Shown one piece after another: positions 34,525-44,219 of a DNA stretch of 64,000 nt (the first letter of the stretch is position 1; each line of letters begins with the position of its first letter). The position numbers and the translations under genes are program-made. The notes below the pieces were generated by a model. The model saw nothing but the letters and a program-made list of their open reading frames with translations. It did no database searches and was not told where the DNA came from. The stretch is from UBA1672 sp050633325 (GTDB lineage: Bacteria > Pseudomonadota > Alphaproteobacteria > Micavibrionales > Micavibrionaceae): NCBI GenBank assembly GCA_050633325.1, contig JBOEGH010000005.1, forward strand, positions 124,001 through 188,000, written 5' to 3'.

Positions 34525-37422
34525 TTAACCTGCAGCGCCCTTAACAGCAGCATGTAATCCACCACCAATCTTAGATAGTGATTGTTGTGATCCAACTGTA
34601 GTTTTAGACACCAATCCTTGTGCAGGATCTTCACGTTGATCGCCAAATGTCGCAACACTTTGCCCCATCCACCTAAGAATATTATTTGGAATAGTATCAA
34701 TCAGCTTAAATGAGGACATCGCTATCAAATATACGATAATTGCATAAATGACAGTGAAGAAAAACTCATCGATTTTAGACCTTAAATTATCAGAAGTAGA
34801 AGTTGCAGCTGTCGCGGCAAACTCACTCTCCATATCATAACCACCAACATTCTCAGTAACAATTGAGAACACACTATTCAAAACCTCAACCAATGCAGAG
34901 AAAATAGAAATACTGGCTAATAAACCAAACACAGTAAGAATAGGCCTTAAAAATACCTCAAATATCAAGAAGTAACCGTTAACCGCAGCATTACCAGGCA
35001 TACCATGACCATCAATTCTTATGTGAGCCAAGGCCCATAATGGTGCACCTACCATAGCTTCGAATATACCTTTTATCCACCCACCGACAGCAAAGAAGAA
35101 ATAGATAAACGGAAGGAAAGGCACCACATAAAATAATACAAACCCTACAGTTAGCCCCATCATTGCGACAGAAATAAAGAAGTTAGCAGCAATACCGCCC
35201 ATCGCACCACCTACACCAAGAGCACCAAGGGTTGTTCCTAACGCGGCATAGCCTAATGATCTAACAGCACTCTCAACCAAGGCACGACCAACACCAACCA
35301 ACATAGCGAGTGGATGAGTTCCTACATTCTTTCTTAAATCGTATAAACCGTTAAGTCCAAGTAAGGCACTTATCGCATCAAGAAATGCATTTCCGGTTAT
35401 ATCTTCTTTTACAAGACCACCTGACGACCATTCAAATTCAGCAGTATAAAGCGCCGTAGCAAACTCAGCGTCTCTCTCACCACCCAGCAGATCAGCCAAA
35501 CTATTAACACCGGCGACCTCTGGCTTATGCTTTGTCTGAGCATCAATGTCTTTATTATACTTAACTTTCTGCGCAAGAACATCTTCCATTACCTCAGGGT
35601 ATTTTGATACCAGAGGAACAGCAAATGTAGAGGAAACAACCATACCATTCATTTCTGCAATACGATTATACCATATTCCGGCTCCTGCCCAGCCCCTTCG
35701 TTGAAGGTGTGTAAGATTTGTATCAGCTGCAGTTCCTTGTATTCTACCCGAAAGTTTCTGGTTTGAAACGGCGCGTTCTATACCAGCCTGTATATGCTTC
35801 TTAACTTCTTCTTTAACATTGTTAACATAAACACTATCAAGCTTCACCTGATTACCACTTAGAACTCCAGGAGGCACATCAACCTTTAAACTAGGAACTG
35901 TTCTAAAAGCGACCTCATAATCACGTCGGTTAGTAGCGCCCTCGACCGGTGCACTAGTTGTACCGGCTGCCCCTCCAACATGAGTAAGTCCAGTACCAGT
36001 AAGTAATGGTGATGTAGCATCATTGTGCCAAATACGCCACCAAAGCTCATAATATGTAAACTGCATCCAGTCAGCGCCAGGCTCTGCAATGTTATAATCT
36101 CTGGAATCTTGAAAAGTCATGGTAATTTGACCGCATATTGGCGACACAAAAGAATGGTTTTCAGGAAAAGCCTCTTCATCCCTAATACCAAAGCTAATTT
36201 TAACAGAACTAGCATTGTCATCAAGACTACTAATCATATCATCATAATCTCGACTAGTGTCCAGAAGTAAAGAATCAGCAGCGGTACTTGAATGTTGAAA
36301 CAACGCATATGCCTCAACTGGTCTAAAAGGTGGATTTGCTGGAACAACAGATGACTGTGCAACGCGAACTCGTTCATAATGATCGTGAATATATTTACAA
36401 GTCTTAGCAACATACAAAAACTGCAACAAGGATGACACATCAGGAACATTAGGTGTTGATATCATAGAGTTTGAGCCACCGACACTCTCCGCTAGAGTTC
36501 CGTCGAACAATACCCAACCATTAGAAGCAAAAGCCGAACCAATTTTAGCTGCGTAAAGCACTATATATTGTGATGAGTTGAGTCCTGTATTCAAAGGCAT
36601 TAAAAGCCCAAAAGCAATTACAATACGAAGAGGTGCCCACGTTTTATTAAAACGCTTACCAAATGGTGTACCTGATTGAGCTGTCTCAGCTAGAACAGTA
36701 GCAATAAAATAACAAGTAACAGCAACAGCAACAACAAGCAGTCCATTGCTGTAAACGCTCAATAATCTATGAATACCAAGATGGTAAGGAAATGGAAAAT
36801 TATTATATGCACCTGGTGTAAAAGGACCAAATAAATTTGCTGTAGCAGCAGTAACACCGGTACCTGTAATGTTTGTTGGCGCAATCGCAGTACCAAAATT
36901 GTCTATACAATTAACACTAGTACCAATACAAGATTCAAAAAATCCCATTGGCGTACCAGCTGTTGAATCAGGATGAGGAACACCAAAAACCATATCCAGC
37001 ATAATAAAAGCCAAATCATGTGGTCTATTTGCCGACGGCACAGTAAAAAAGCCTGCCCATGTTGTTGGTATAGCCATAGCAGGCTGCAAGAATAACAACA
37101 TTGCTAAAGATAAAAATTGCACTACAAATAGTATTAAACCAACTATAACTGCTAAGAATATAAATACCTGATCAATGTGCTTCAAACTTAATGTTACATT
37201 GCGCGCAGCCTCGCTAACGACATGACGAACACCATATAATCCAATATTATTTTGATTTAGATAAGGGTGCGAACGTGGCAACAGACCTACCATCTGGTAA
37301 ACAACTGCAATAAAGAAAGGAATATAATGAAAACCACTCATGAACAAATCGCGCATTCTTGGCACGATTTGCGGCATAACACTATAACTAAAAAGTCCTT
37401 TTGGTAATACTGAACCAAACAT
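34525..37422 (-). CDS. DotA/TraY-family membrane protein, copy 2
   Basis: 965 residues, closest in layout to copies 1 and 3. It has the N-terminal block PRMRDLFMSGFHYIP, GLLPRSHPYL and GVRHVVSEAARN, a signal-like QPAMA at 113-117, the GTPFGKRFN loop, and a polar middle region. RRGWAGAGIWYNRIAEMNG, shared with copy 1, lies in that region. The C-terminal membrane signature is FYVVPFLPFIYFFFAVGGW, APLWALAHIRIDGHG and NGYFLIFEVFLRP. A stretch of small residues (ALGTTLGALGVGGAMGG) suggests a glycine-zipper-type helix. AGGAAAGAG precedes the ATG. The gene lies 48 bases after copy 3. Confidence 0.82.
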   Translation of the reverse strand: MFGSVLPKGLFSYSVMPQIVPRMRDLFMSGFHYIPFFIAVVYQMVGLLPRSHPYLNQNNIGLYGVRHVVSEAARNVTLSLKHIDQVFIFLAVIVGLILFVVQFLSLAMLLFLQPAMAIPTTWAGFFTVPSANRPHDLAFIMLDMVFGVPHPDSTAGTPMGFFESCIGTSVNCIDNFGTAIAPTNITGTGVTAATANLFGPFTPGAYNNFPFPYHLGIHRLLSVYSNGLLVVAVAVTCYFIATVLAETAQSGTPFGKRFNKTWAPLRIVIAFGLLMPLNTGLNSSQYIVLYAAKIGSAFASNGWVLFDGTLAESVGGSNSMISTPNVPDVSSLLQFLYVAKTCKYIHDHYERVRVAQSSVVPANPPFRPVEAYALFQHSSTAADSLLLDTSRDYDDMISSLDDNASSVKISFGIRDEEAFPENHSFVSPICGQITMTFQDSRDYNIAEPGADWMQFTYYELWWRIWHNDATSPLLTGTGLTHVGGAAGTTSAPVEGATNRRDYEVAFRTVPSLKVDVPPGVLSGNQVKLDSVYVNNVKEEVKKHIQAGIERAVSNQKLSGRIQGTAADTNLTHLQRRGWAGAGIWYNRIAEMNGMVVSSTFAVPLVSKYPEVMEDVLAQKVKYNKDIDAQTKHKPEVAGVNSLADLLGGERDAEFATALYTAEFEWSSGGLVKEDITGNAFLDAISALLGLNGLYDLRKNVGTHPLAMLVGVGRALVESAVRSLGYAALGTTLGALGVGGAMGGIAANFFISVAMMGLTVGFVLFYVVPFLPFIYFFFAVGGWIKGIFEAMVGAPLWALAHIRIDGHGMPGNAAVNGYFLIFEVFLRPILTVFGLLASISIFSALVEVLNSVFSIVTENVGGYDMESEFAATAATSTSDNLRSKIDEFFFTVIYAIIVYLIAMSSFKLIDTIPNNILRWMGQSVATFGDQREDPAQGLVSKTTVGSQQSLSKIGGGLHAAVKGAAG

Positions 37423-37470
37423 TATTTCTCTCTTTCCTAAAACTAGAAAAACCTAACTATATTTACTACA

Positions 37471-40400
37471 CTATGTCTTTGCAGGTACCGATGCACCACC
37501 AGGAGCAGCATTAGCAGCACCCTGACCAGCTTCAGTAGACTTACCAATATGACCACCGACAACGTTACCGACACCGCCACCTAATTTAACAATTGCACCT
37601 GAAGCCTGATTACCCATTGTCATACCACCCATCGCAGCATAACGGCTCAAACTATCAACTTGGTCTTGGTTAATATCACCAAATGACGACACACCTGCGC
37701 CTGCCCAACGCAAGATATTATCAGGTATTCTGTCAATCAACTTAAACGAAGCCAAAGCCATCATATAACAGACCATAGTATAAATGATGGTAAAGAAGAA
37801 TTGATCAACTATTCCACGTTGGAAACGCCTATCGGTCGCAGATGTCATGTCTAATACGTCAGCATTAGTACTAGAAGCATCACCTGCAACATTAGATGTA
37901 ACCAAATCCCAAATTAAATTTAACACTTGAACCTGAGTGGAAAAAATCACAATTGCAGCGACAAGACCAACCACGGTAAGTATAGGTCTGATAAATATTT
38001 CTAGAATGAGGAAATAACCATTTTGTGCAGAATCACCTGGTAAACCATCACCATCAATTCTCAAATGTGCCAAAGCCCATAAAGGAACACCGACCATAGC
38101 TTCAAAAATAGCTTTTATCCAAGATGCAGCAGCAAAGTAAAAATAAACAAATGGTAAAAACGGCAGAATATAAAACAACACAAACCCAGCAGTTAACCCC
38201 ATAAAGGCAGTAGACAATAGGATTTGACTACCCGCTTCTCCAAACTTCTTAATCTTAGAAGACAAAGCAGAAAACGCTCCGCCCAAAAACGCACCACCTG
38301 TTGATGCAGCTATATTAAAAACAGCCGAATTCACAAGACCTTTACCAACCGCAACTAATTGCACCATAGGGTGTAAATGTGCATTGGAAGTACGCATAGC
38401 CATCAAACCTGAAGTACCAAACAATAGATTTAATGAGTCCATAAAAATATTCTGATAATCAATTCTCTCAGCTTCGTCGAAATCTTTAACCTCTTCGTTC
38501 CAATATGAAAAAACAGATGAAAGACCTAACGCGACTTGGTTACGTTCGCTCATAGAGGAAAAACCCTCTGGCGCTTCCTGACCTGAAGGTGACTTGGTTG
38601 ACATAGTAAATTGTCGTTTAAATTCAACATTTTCGTTACTTTTTCTATTTTGCGCACGAACCTGTTCCATTGCCAAAGGATATAGATCCATATAAGGGGT
38701 TTGCGACACAGCGTCTATCCAACCGCCATTCGTTTCAGCCATCTTACTATAAAAGACACCAGCGCCAACCCAGCCATAAGCACGATCTGCAGCAATAGCA
38801 TCCTCAGTTGTAGAATTGTTAACGTGATTACCCCACGCCAGCCTTATTAAATCCCTTAGTTCATCTTCATAAAGCGCTATCATTGTCTGCTTCCAATCAG
38901 CAGAAGGTCTAGGACTTACCTCACAGTTAGCAGCAGAGCTAGGAAATCCAAAAGCAGGAGGATTAGTATGACCTGACAGACTCCCCGATCCTGGAGACTC
39001 AGACCCCGAACAAAATTCCGTAATAACCGAAGCTTTGGTCTCCATTGTCGCGACGATATGGGCTCTGGCAAACTGACGCATTCTAACATCATTAAACCAC
39101 ATCCTCATAACCATATTATAGTATCCCTCTAACATATGGTCAGCACCACCACGACCTGCGCCTGCACCGCCCAGATCCGCCAAAGAAGCCACCTTAATAC
39201 GAATATCACCGCATATAGGTTTAACCAAACCGGGATGGTCATTAAATGTGGCATTTCCTGTCTTATATTCCCCAAAGCGGATAAGAATATCGCTACCGTA
39301 ATAAAAACCCAATGCCCCTAAATAGTCAGGAGAAGCAGTAGCACCACCATATGTGACCTGTAAACGCGGAGCAGGGTTACCAACAAGAGGTGTTCCAGCG
39401 ATAGTACCAGCAGGCTGACTACCTGAAACATGCTTAACTAAAAATGGCACAACTTTCATATCTGTATCTGATGCCGGCTGTACATAAGATGCGCTTGCCG
39501 GAGGATAAGTTCCCCCTGAATCATTAGGCGTCTCTGCATACAAACGCGAGTAAGAATAAGCACACGCATGAACAATGGACATGGCCTCAACCAATGCAGC
39601 TACACTTGGCACTTCTGGAATAGCAAACAACGAATAACGTTTACCCATAGGTCTTGCAGCTGTACCACCAAATTCCGAATGCCCAACCACAGCATCATTA
39701 AAACCATTCCACCCAACTGTAGCAAAACTAGAACCATACTTAGCCGCATACAGCACAATATACTGACCAGAGTTAAGCGTTGCACCAACACCAGCAACAG
39801 GTGCGGGAACAAGAAGCCCCAAAGCAACAACTAAACGAACAGGAACCCATACATTTTGAAACCTTTGACCAAATGGGGTTCCACTTGTTGCTGTTTCAAA
39901 AATAATAACGACGATAAAGTATAGAAAGATAAGAACAGCGATAAGCAACAAGGCAAGTGAGTAATATCTAAACAATTGATGTAATGCTGATTGGAAAGGT
40001 AAGGGCAAAACAGAAGCAGCAGTAGTTGGCCCAACAGTATTAAAAGGCACACCGGCACTGAAATTAGTGCAGTTAGCAATAGAAGTAGTAGAGCAAAACA
40101 CGCCCGGGACACCAAAAACTCTGTCTAATAGGTTATAAGCAATATCAGATGCAGGGTCAGGAGTATCAAACCATGAAAAAGCCATAGCAGGAGAGATAAG
40201 CAAAACATAAATCAAGATAAGAAATTGCGCCAACAACATAACAACACCTGTCAGCACTCCCAAAAATACAAATATTTGATCAATATTATTTCTTGTAAAC
40301 TTCAGGTTATATGCTGCTTCTGCTATTACGTGGCGAACACCAAAGCGCCCGATATTAGACGAAGATAAATATGGGTGATTTGCAGGCAGTAGACGAACAG

Positions 40401-40527
40401 TGAAGTATATGTGCGCCATCCAAAAGGCTAAACAAGAAAAACCAGAAGAAAATAAATTCTTTACGCGTGGAACTACACGAGGCATGGACGCATATATCAA
40501 GACATCTTTAGTTTTTATATTCTGCAC
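37471..40527 (-). CDS. DotA/TraY-family membrane protein, copy 3
   Basis: 1018 residues and the first gene of the operon. It begins with GTG and has GGTGAG nine bases upstream. It has the same blocks as its neighbours: PRVKNLFSSGF, LLPANHPYL, GVRHVIAEAAYN, SPAMA at 112-116, and GTPFGQRFQ. The C-terminal FYILPFLPFVYFYFAAASW, VPLWALAHLRIDGDG and NGYFLILEIFIRP complete the set. Its polar region is Gly/Ser/Pro-rich and carries cysteines (PICGDIRIKV corresponds to PTCGELHFEI in copy 1). The C-terminus ends in a Gly/Ala-rich tail. DotA-type proteins sit in the inner membrane of type IVB machines; this role here is inference. Confidence 0.82.
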   Translation of the reverse strand: MQNIKTKDVLIYASMPRVVPRVKNLFSSGFSCLAFWMAHIYFTVRLLPANHPYLSSSNIGRFGVRHVIAEAAYNLKFTRNNIDQIFVFLGVLTGVVMLLAQFLILIYVLLISPAMAFSWFDTPDPASDIAYNLLDRVFGVPGVFCSTTSIANCTNFSAGVPFNTVGPTTAASVLPLPFQSALHQLFRYYSLALLLIAVLIFLYFIVVIIFETATSGTPFGQRFQNVWVPVRLVVALGLLVPAPVAGVGATLNSGQYIVLYAAKYGSSFATVGWNGFNDAVVGHSEFGGTAARPMGKRYSLFAIPEVPSVAALVEAMSIVHACAYSYSRLYAETPNDSGGTYPPASASYVQPASDTDMKVVPFLVKHVSGSQPAGTIAGTPLVGNPAPRLQVTYGGATASPDYLGALGFYYGSDILIRFGEYKTGNATFNDHPGLVKPICGDIRIKVASLADLGGAGAGRGGADHMLEGYYNMVMRMWFNDVRMRQFARAHIVATMETKASVITEFCSGSESPGSGSLSGHTNPPAFGFPSSAANCEVSPRPSADWKQTMIALYEDELRDLIRLAWGNHVNNSTTEDAIAADRAYGWVGAGVFYSKMAETNGGWIDAVSQTPYMDLYPLAMEQVRAQNRKSNENVEFKRQFTMSTKSPSGQEAPEGFSSMSERNQVALGLSSVFSYWNEEVKDFDEAERIDYQNIFMDSLNLLFGTSGLMAMRTSNAHLHPMVQLVAVGKGLVNSAVFNIAASTGGAFLGGAFSALSSKIKKFGEAGSQILLSTAFMGLTAGFVLFYILPFLPFVYFYFAAASWIKAIFEAMVGVPLWALAHLRIDGDGLPGDSAQNGYFLILEIFIRPILTVVGLVAAIVIFSTQVQVLNLIWDLVTSNVAGDASSTNADVLDMTSATDRRFQRGIVDQFFFTIIYTMVCYMMALASFKLIDRIPDNILRWAGAGVSSFGDINQDQVDSLSRYAAMGGMTMGNQASGAIVKLGGGVGNVVGGHIGKSTEAGQGAANAAPGGASVPAKT

Positions 40528-40710
40528 GTTGTTTACTCACCATTTTTGTCTAATAATCTATCGCAAATAAAGCGAATTTTAGATAAATCACGACTAATAG
40601 TAACATCATTCACATATAAAAAGCGAGTTTTATGTCATATTAATGACACTTTTAGTATTCAAAATACCTGAAAGCAAGGCACACAGTCAAAAACTGACAC
40701 GTACACCCGC

Positions 40711-42387
40711 CTAACTTTTACGCAATGGCCTGTATTTTATACGCCTTGGAGTATCCGCGTCATGTCCCATACGCTTGTGATAATCCGCTTCGTAATCTTG
40801 GTAGTTACCTTCAAACCAAGTTACTTGCGAATCACCCTCAAATGCAAGTATGTGAGTCGCCAAGCGGTCAAGGAACCAACGATCATGAGAAATAACCACA
40901 GCACAACCGGCATATCTCTCTAACGCCTCCTCAAGTGCAGCCAATGTCTCAGTATCCAAATCATTGGTAGGTTCATCAAGAAGGATAACATTTGCTTCTG
41001 TTTTCAACATCTTAGCAAGGTGTACGCGATTGCGTTGCCCCCCCGATAAGTTCCCTACTTTCTTTTGTTGATCTGGTCCGCGGAAGTTAAAAGCAGACAC
41101 GTACGCCCTACTTTGCATTTCAACTTTACCAAGCTTTATAATATCTGTACCACCAGATATTTCTTCCCATACATTCTTATCGGAATCCAACGCATCTCGG
41201 CTTTGATCCACATAACCAAGCTTAACAGTATCTCCAACCTTAAAAGATCCGTCATCAGGAGCCTCTGATCCGGTAATCATCTTAAATAATGTAGATTTAC
41301 CAGCACCATTCGGCCCAATAACACCCACAATTCCACCAGGGGGCAATCTAAAAGAAAGATCTTCAATCAACAATCTGTCACCAAATCCTTTACGAAGATT
41401 TTCTGCCTCTATAACCAAGTCACCCAAGCGCGGCGGCGTAGGAATAACTATCTGAGCATTCCTCATATCTGTTTTTTGGCTCTCAGCCAACAACTCTTCA
41501 TACGAGTTAATACGTGCTTTAGACTTAGAACGACGAGCCGACGGGCTTTTACCCATCCACTCCATCTCACGAGCCAATGTTTTTTGGCGAGTATTCTCTT
41601 CACGCTCTTCTTGTTTCATACGCTTTGCTTTTGCGTCAAGATAAGCGGAATAATTACCCTCATAAGGTATACCTGACCCACGATCCACTTCTAGAATCCA
41701 GCCAGTTACATTATCTAAAAAGTAACGATCATGCGTTACCATCACAACAGCACCGGGATAATCAAGCAAGAATCTCTGTAACCACGCCACGCTCTCCGCA
41801 TCCAAATGGTTCGTAGGTTCATCAAGAAGAAGAAGATCAGGTTTTTCCAACAATAACTTACACAACGCAACTCTTCTAGCTTCACCACCAGAAAGGTTTT
41901 CAACTGATGAATCGGCCGGTGGACATCTTAAAGCCTCCATAGCAACTTCAATAGTTCGATCAAGCTCCCAACCATCGACGGCATCAATTTTTTCCTGCAG
42001 CTCACCCATTTCAGCACCAAGAGCATCAAAATCCGCATCAGGCTCTGCCATTTCTAAACCAATTGCATTAAAACGATCGACCATGCCCTTAACATCCGAC
42101 AATGCTTCCATGACATTCTCACCAACCGTTTTACTTTGATCTAATTTAGGCTCTTGCTCTAAATATCCGACACGTGCGCCCTTAGCTGACCATGCTTCAC
42201 CCATAAAATCTTGATCAACACCAGCCATAATCTTCAACAATGTAGATTTACCGGCACCATTCGGGCCAAGAACCCCTATTTTTGCCCCGGGAAAAAAGCT
42301 AAGCGTTACGTTTTCGAGAACCTTTTTCCCGTTACCGTACGCCTTACTAAGGCCATTCATCACATAAATATATTCATACGCTGCCAT
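40711..42387 (-). CDS. ettA: Energy-dependent translational throttle protein EttA (ABC-F)
   Basis: 558 residues, the same size as E. coli EttA, and collinear with it. It has two ABC domains with Walker A GPNGAGKST at 41-49 and again near 360. The signatures are LSGGEARRVALCKLLLEKP and LSGGQRNRVHLAKML. The linker carries EWMGKSPSARRSKSKARINSYEELL (the P-site tRNA-interaction motif, shown in full only by position here) and the arm in domain one is present. EttA binds the ribosomal E site and gates the first peptide bond according to ATP/ADP. It is 183 bases upstream of the DotA-like operon. Confidence 0.96.
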   Translation of the reverse strand: MAAYEYIYVMNGLSKAYGNGKKVLENVTLSFFPGAKIGVLGPNGAGKSTLLKIMAGVDQDFMGEAWSAKGARVGYLEQEPKLDQSKTVGENVMEALSDVKGMVDRFNAIGLEMAEPDADFDALGAEMGELQEKIDAVDGWELDRTIEVAMEALRCPPADSSVENLSGGEARRVALCKLLLEKPDLLLLDEPTNHLDAESVAWLQRFLLDYPGAVVMVTHDRYFLDNVTGWILEVDRGSGIPYEGNYSAYLDAKAKRMKQEEREENTRQKTLAREMEWMGKSPSARRSKSKARINSYEELLAESQKTDMRNAQIVIPTPPRLGDLVIEAENLRKGFGDRLLIEDLSFRLPPGGIVGVIGPNGAGKSTLFKMITGSEAPDDGSFKVGDTVKLGYVDQSRDALDSDKNVWEEISGGTDIIKLGKVEMQSRAYVSAFNFRGPDQQKKVGNLSGGQRNRVHLAKMLKTEANVILLDEPTNDLDTETLAALEEALERYAGCAVVISHDRWFLDRLATHILAFEGDSQVTWFEGNYQDYEADYHKRMGHDADTPRRIKYRPLRKS

Positions 42388-42541
42388 TGCTGTTTTTCCC
42401 TTATATTACTGGTATTTTGCGAATTACGACCTATTTGTGGCGCATATAAATGTGCATGTCAATAATTGCATAAACGAAACGCTCTACGGTACAGCATTTA
42501 TTTAACTACGCAGGTCAAAGAAACACAAAATAATTATAATT

Positions 42542-43579
42542 CTATATGTGGGAATCAGTCATACTTCCTTCATGAACTTTCCTAGGATCATAAAGCGACA
42601 ATCTATCTATAAGCGACAATATCTCACCTATCTCATTCTTCATACTTAGTATAGATCTAGGGTCAGTCGCAGGAATCTCAAGCTCAGCCGGCTCAAAATA
42701 ATTATGATTACTCTCGATAAGGATTAACATCTTACTATCATAAAATGCCGCTGTCATATTCTCGCCGCCATACTCAACCTGCAAACCCTTCAGACGCTCT
42801 ATCATTACAGGATCGATTAAATACCGTGCCTCCACCTGATCATTTGTATAAACATCAAAAAGTTCTTCAAACTCCGGATCAACCAAATTGGCTCTCTTAA
42901 GTTTACTTGACTTCTGCTTAAACCATTCCCCAACCTTGCCCTTATTCTTGTCCAGCATCGTATGGCCAAAAAATTTCTTATTATTCATATCAAGTAAAAT
43001 CACAAGTCCCTTAAACACACTCACATAATAAGTACGATTTTTGGAACGGCGACGCTCTTGGAAATCGACTTCCGAAAACTCTATATCCACTCCTTTATAT
43101 GTGCCGTAAAAATAATCCTCACTTTCACAACGGTCATGGTTAGGAACAATTTTGGAAGGCTGCATTTTGTATCTGTCTACACTGCCGTTCAAATCATAAC
43201 CAAAGTCCCCAAAAAGCTTTGCTAAATCAGGCAATATTTGCTGTTTATAAGCCTTTGCATATTGACGGCGAGGATTTGTAACCCACGCATATATCATACC
43301 CAAGAAAACCAACGTTATGCCTCCGGCACTATCATCCCCGCTACTCAAAAACAGCAACATATAATCCACATAACCCAATAAAGGCGTAAGCACCACAGTA
43401 ACAGGAACAGCAATCCTTTTACGCCAGTTATAGCTTTTAAGCTTTACCTTGCGAATATCTTCAAGTCCCTCAAGATGCGCCTTGCTTCTTTCGATGAAAT
43501 CCTTCTCTTCTGCAAGCCTAACATCGCTAACTTCAGATAATTTACGCGTTTTTTTTCTGTTTAAAAATGCTCGCAGCAT
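42542..43579 (-). CDS. DUF3137 family membrane protein
   Basis: 345 residues. The charged N-terminus (about 1-50) leads to two transmembrane segments at about 56-76 and 84-98 (VTVVLTPLLGYVDYMLLFL, GITLVFLGMIYAWV). A large soluble C-terminal domain follows, with PSKIVPNHDRCESEDYFYGTYKGV, FKGLVILLDMNNKKFFGHT and VYTNDQVEARYLIDPVMIERL. This is the pattern of DUF3137 proteins, whose function is unknown. It diverges from tag with only 47 bases between starts; GGAGG precedes the ATG. Confidence 0.8.
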   Translation of the reverse strand: MLRAFLNRKKTRKLSEVSDVRLAEEKDFIERSKAHLEGLEDIRKVKLKSYNWRKRIAVPVTVVLTPLLGYVDYMLLFLSSGDDSAGGITLVFLGMIYAWVTNPRRQYAKAYKQQILPDLAKLFGDFGYDLNGSVDRYKMQPSKIVPNHDRCESEDYFYGTYKGVDIEFSEVDFQERRRSKNRTYYVSVFKGLVILLDMNNKKFFGHTMLDKNKGKVGEWFKQKSSKLKRANLVDPEFEELFDVYTNDQVEARYLIDPVMIERLKGLQVEYGGENMTAAFYDSKMLILIESNHNYFEPAELEIPATDPRSILSMKNEIGEILSLIDRLSLYDPRKVHEGSMTDSHI

Positions 43580-43590
43580 CCATCCTCCAA

Positions 43591-43604
43591 TGATAAAGTT
43601 ATCA
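43591..43604. repeat. Palindrome in the divergent DUF3137/tag promoter region
   Basis: TGATAA (43591-43596) and TTATCA (43599-43604) with a two-base spacer form a 14-base palindrome in the 47-base gap between two divergent genes. Its size and position suit a dimeric regulator's binding site, but the sequence matches no operator I can name with confidence. Confidence 0.4.
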
Positions 43605-43626
43605 TACGAATAATAGAGGATTTTTC

Positions 43627-44217
43627 ATGTCGGACATAGGACTAATAACCGGAGAAGATAAAAAGCAAAGATGTTGGTGGTGTGGGTATGATGAGCAATA
43701 TATCCATTACCATGACAATGAATGGGGACAACCCGTTCATGATGATTTCCGCCTCTTTGAGAAAATATGTCTGGAAGGGTTTCAAGCGGGATTAAGCTGG
43801 ATAACTATATTAAGAAAACGTAATAATTTTCGCGCTTCGTTCGATAACTTTGACTTCTACAAAGTAGCAAATTACGACAATGAAGCAATTAATTTATTGC
43901 TGCAAAATGAAGGAATTATTCGACATCGCGGAAAAATAGAAGCAACAATAAACAACGCCCAACGCGCCATAGAACTAACAAAAGAAGCGGGAAGTTTAAG
44001 CAATTACTTTTGGGGGTTTCAACCAAAAGAGCATATAAAACCCAAATCAAAATCTGAAATAGTAAGCAAAACAGAAACGTCTATCGCACTATCAAAAGAC
44101 CTGAAAAAACGCGGATGGAAATTTGTCGGCCCGACAACATGTTATGCCTTTATGCAAGCCATGGGAATGGTAGACGATCACATAGATGGGTGTCACATAT
44201 CACCTAAACAGACCTAG
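43627..44217 (+). CDS. tag: DNA-3-methyladenine glycosylase I
   Basis: Removes 3-methyladenine from alkylated DNA in base excision repair. The 196-residue protein matches Tag: RCWWCGYDEQYIHYHDNEWG, DDFRLFEKICLEGFQAGLSW, and the C-terminal GWKFVGPTTCYAFMQAMG with VDDHIDGC. In E. coli Tag, zinc is held by an N-terminal Cys and His and by the His and Cys of the C-terminal H-x3-C; corresponding residues are visible. AGAGGA lies before the ATG. The stop is only two bases from the end of the convergent 1375-residue protein. Confidence 0.95.
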   Translation: MSDIGLITGEDKKQRCWWCGYDEQYIHYHDNEWGQPVHDDFRLFEKICLEGFQAGLSWITILRKRNNFRASFDNFDFYKVANYDNEAINLLLQNEGIIRHRGKIEATINNAQRAIELTKEAGSLSNYFWGFQPKEHIKPKSKSEIVSKTETSIALSKDLKKRGWKFVGPTTCYAFMQAMGMVDDHIDGCHISPKQT

Positions 44218-44219
44218 TA

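Noticed and set aside
31472..40527. DotA-like cluster as part of an integrated conjugative element
   Set aside because: No integrase, relaxase, other transfer gene, tRNA junction or flanking repeat is seen, and housekeeping genes lie on both sides.
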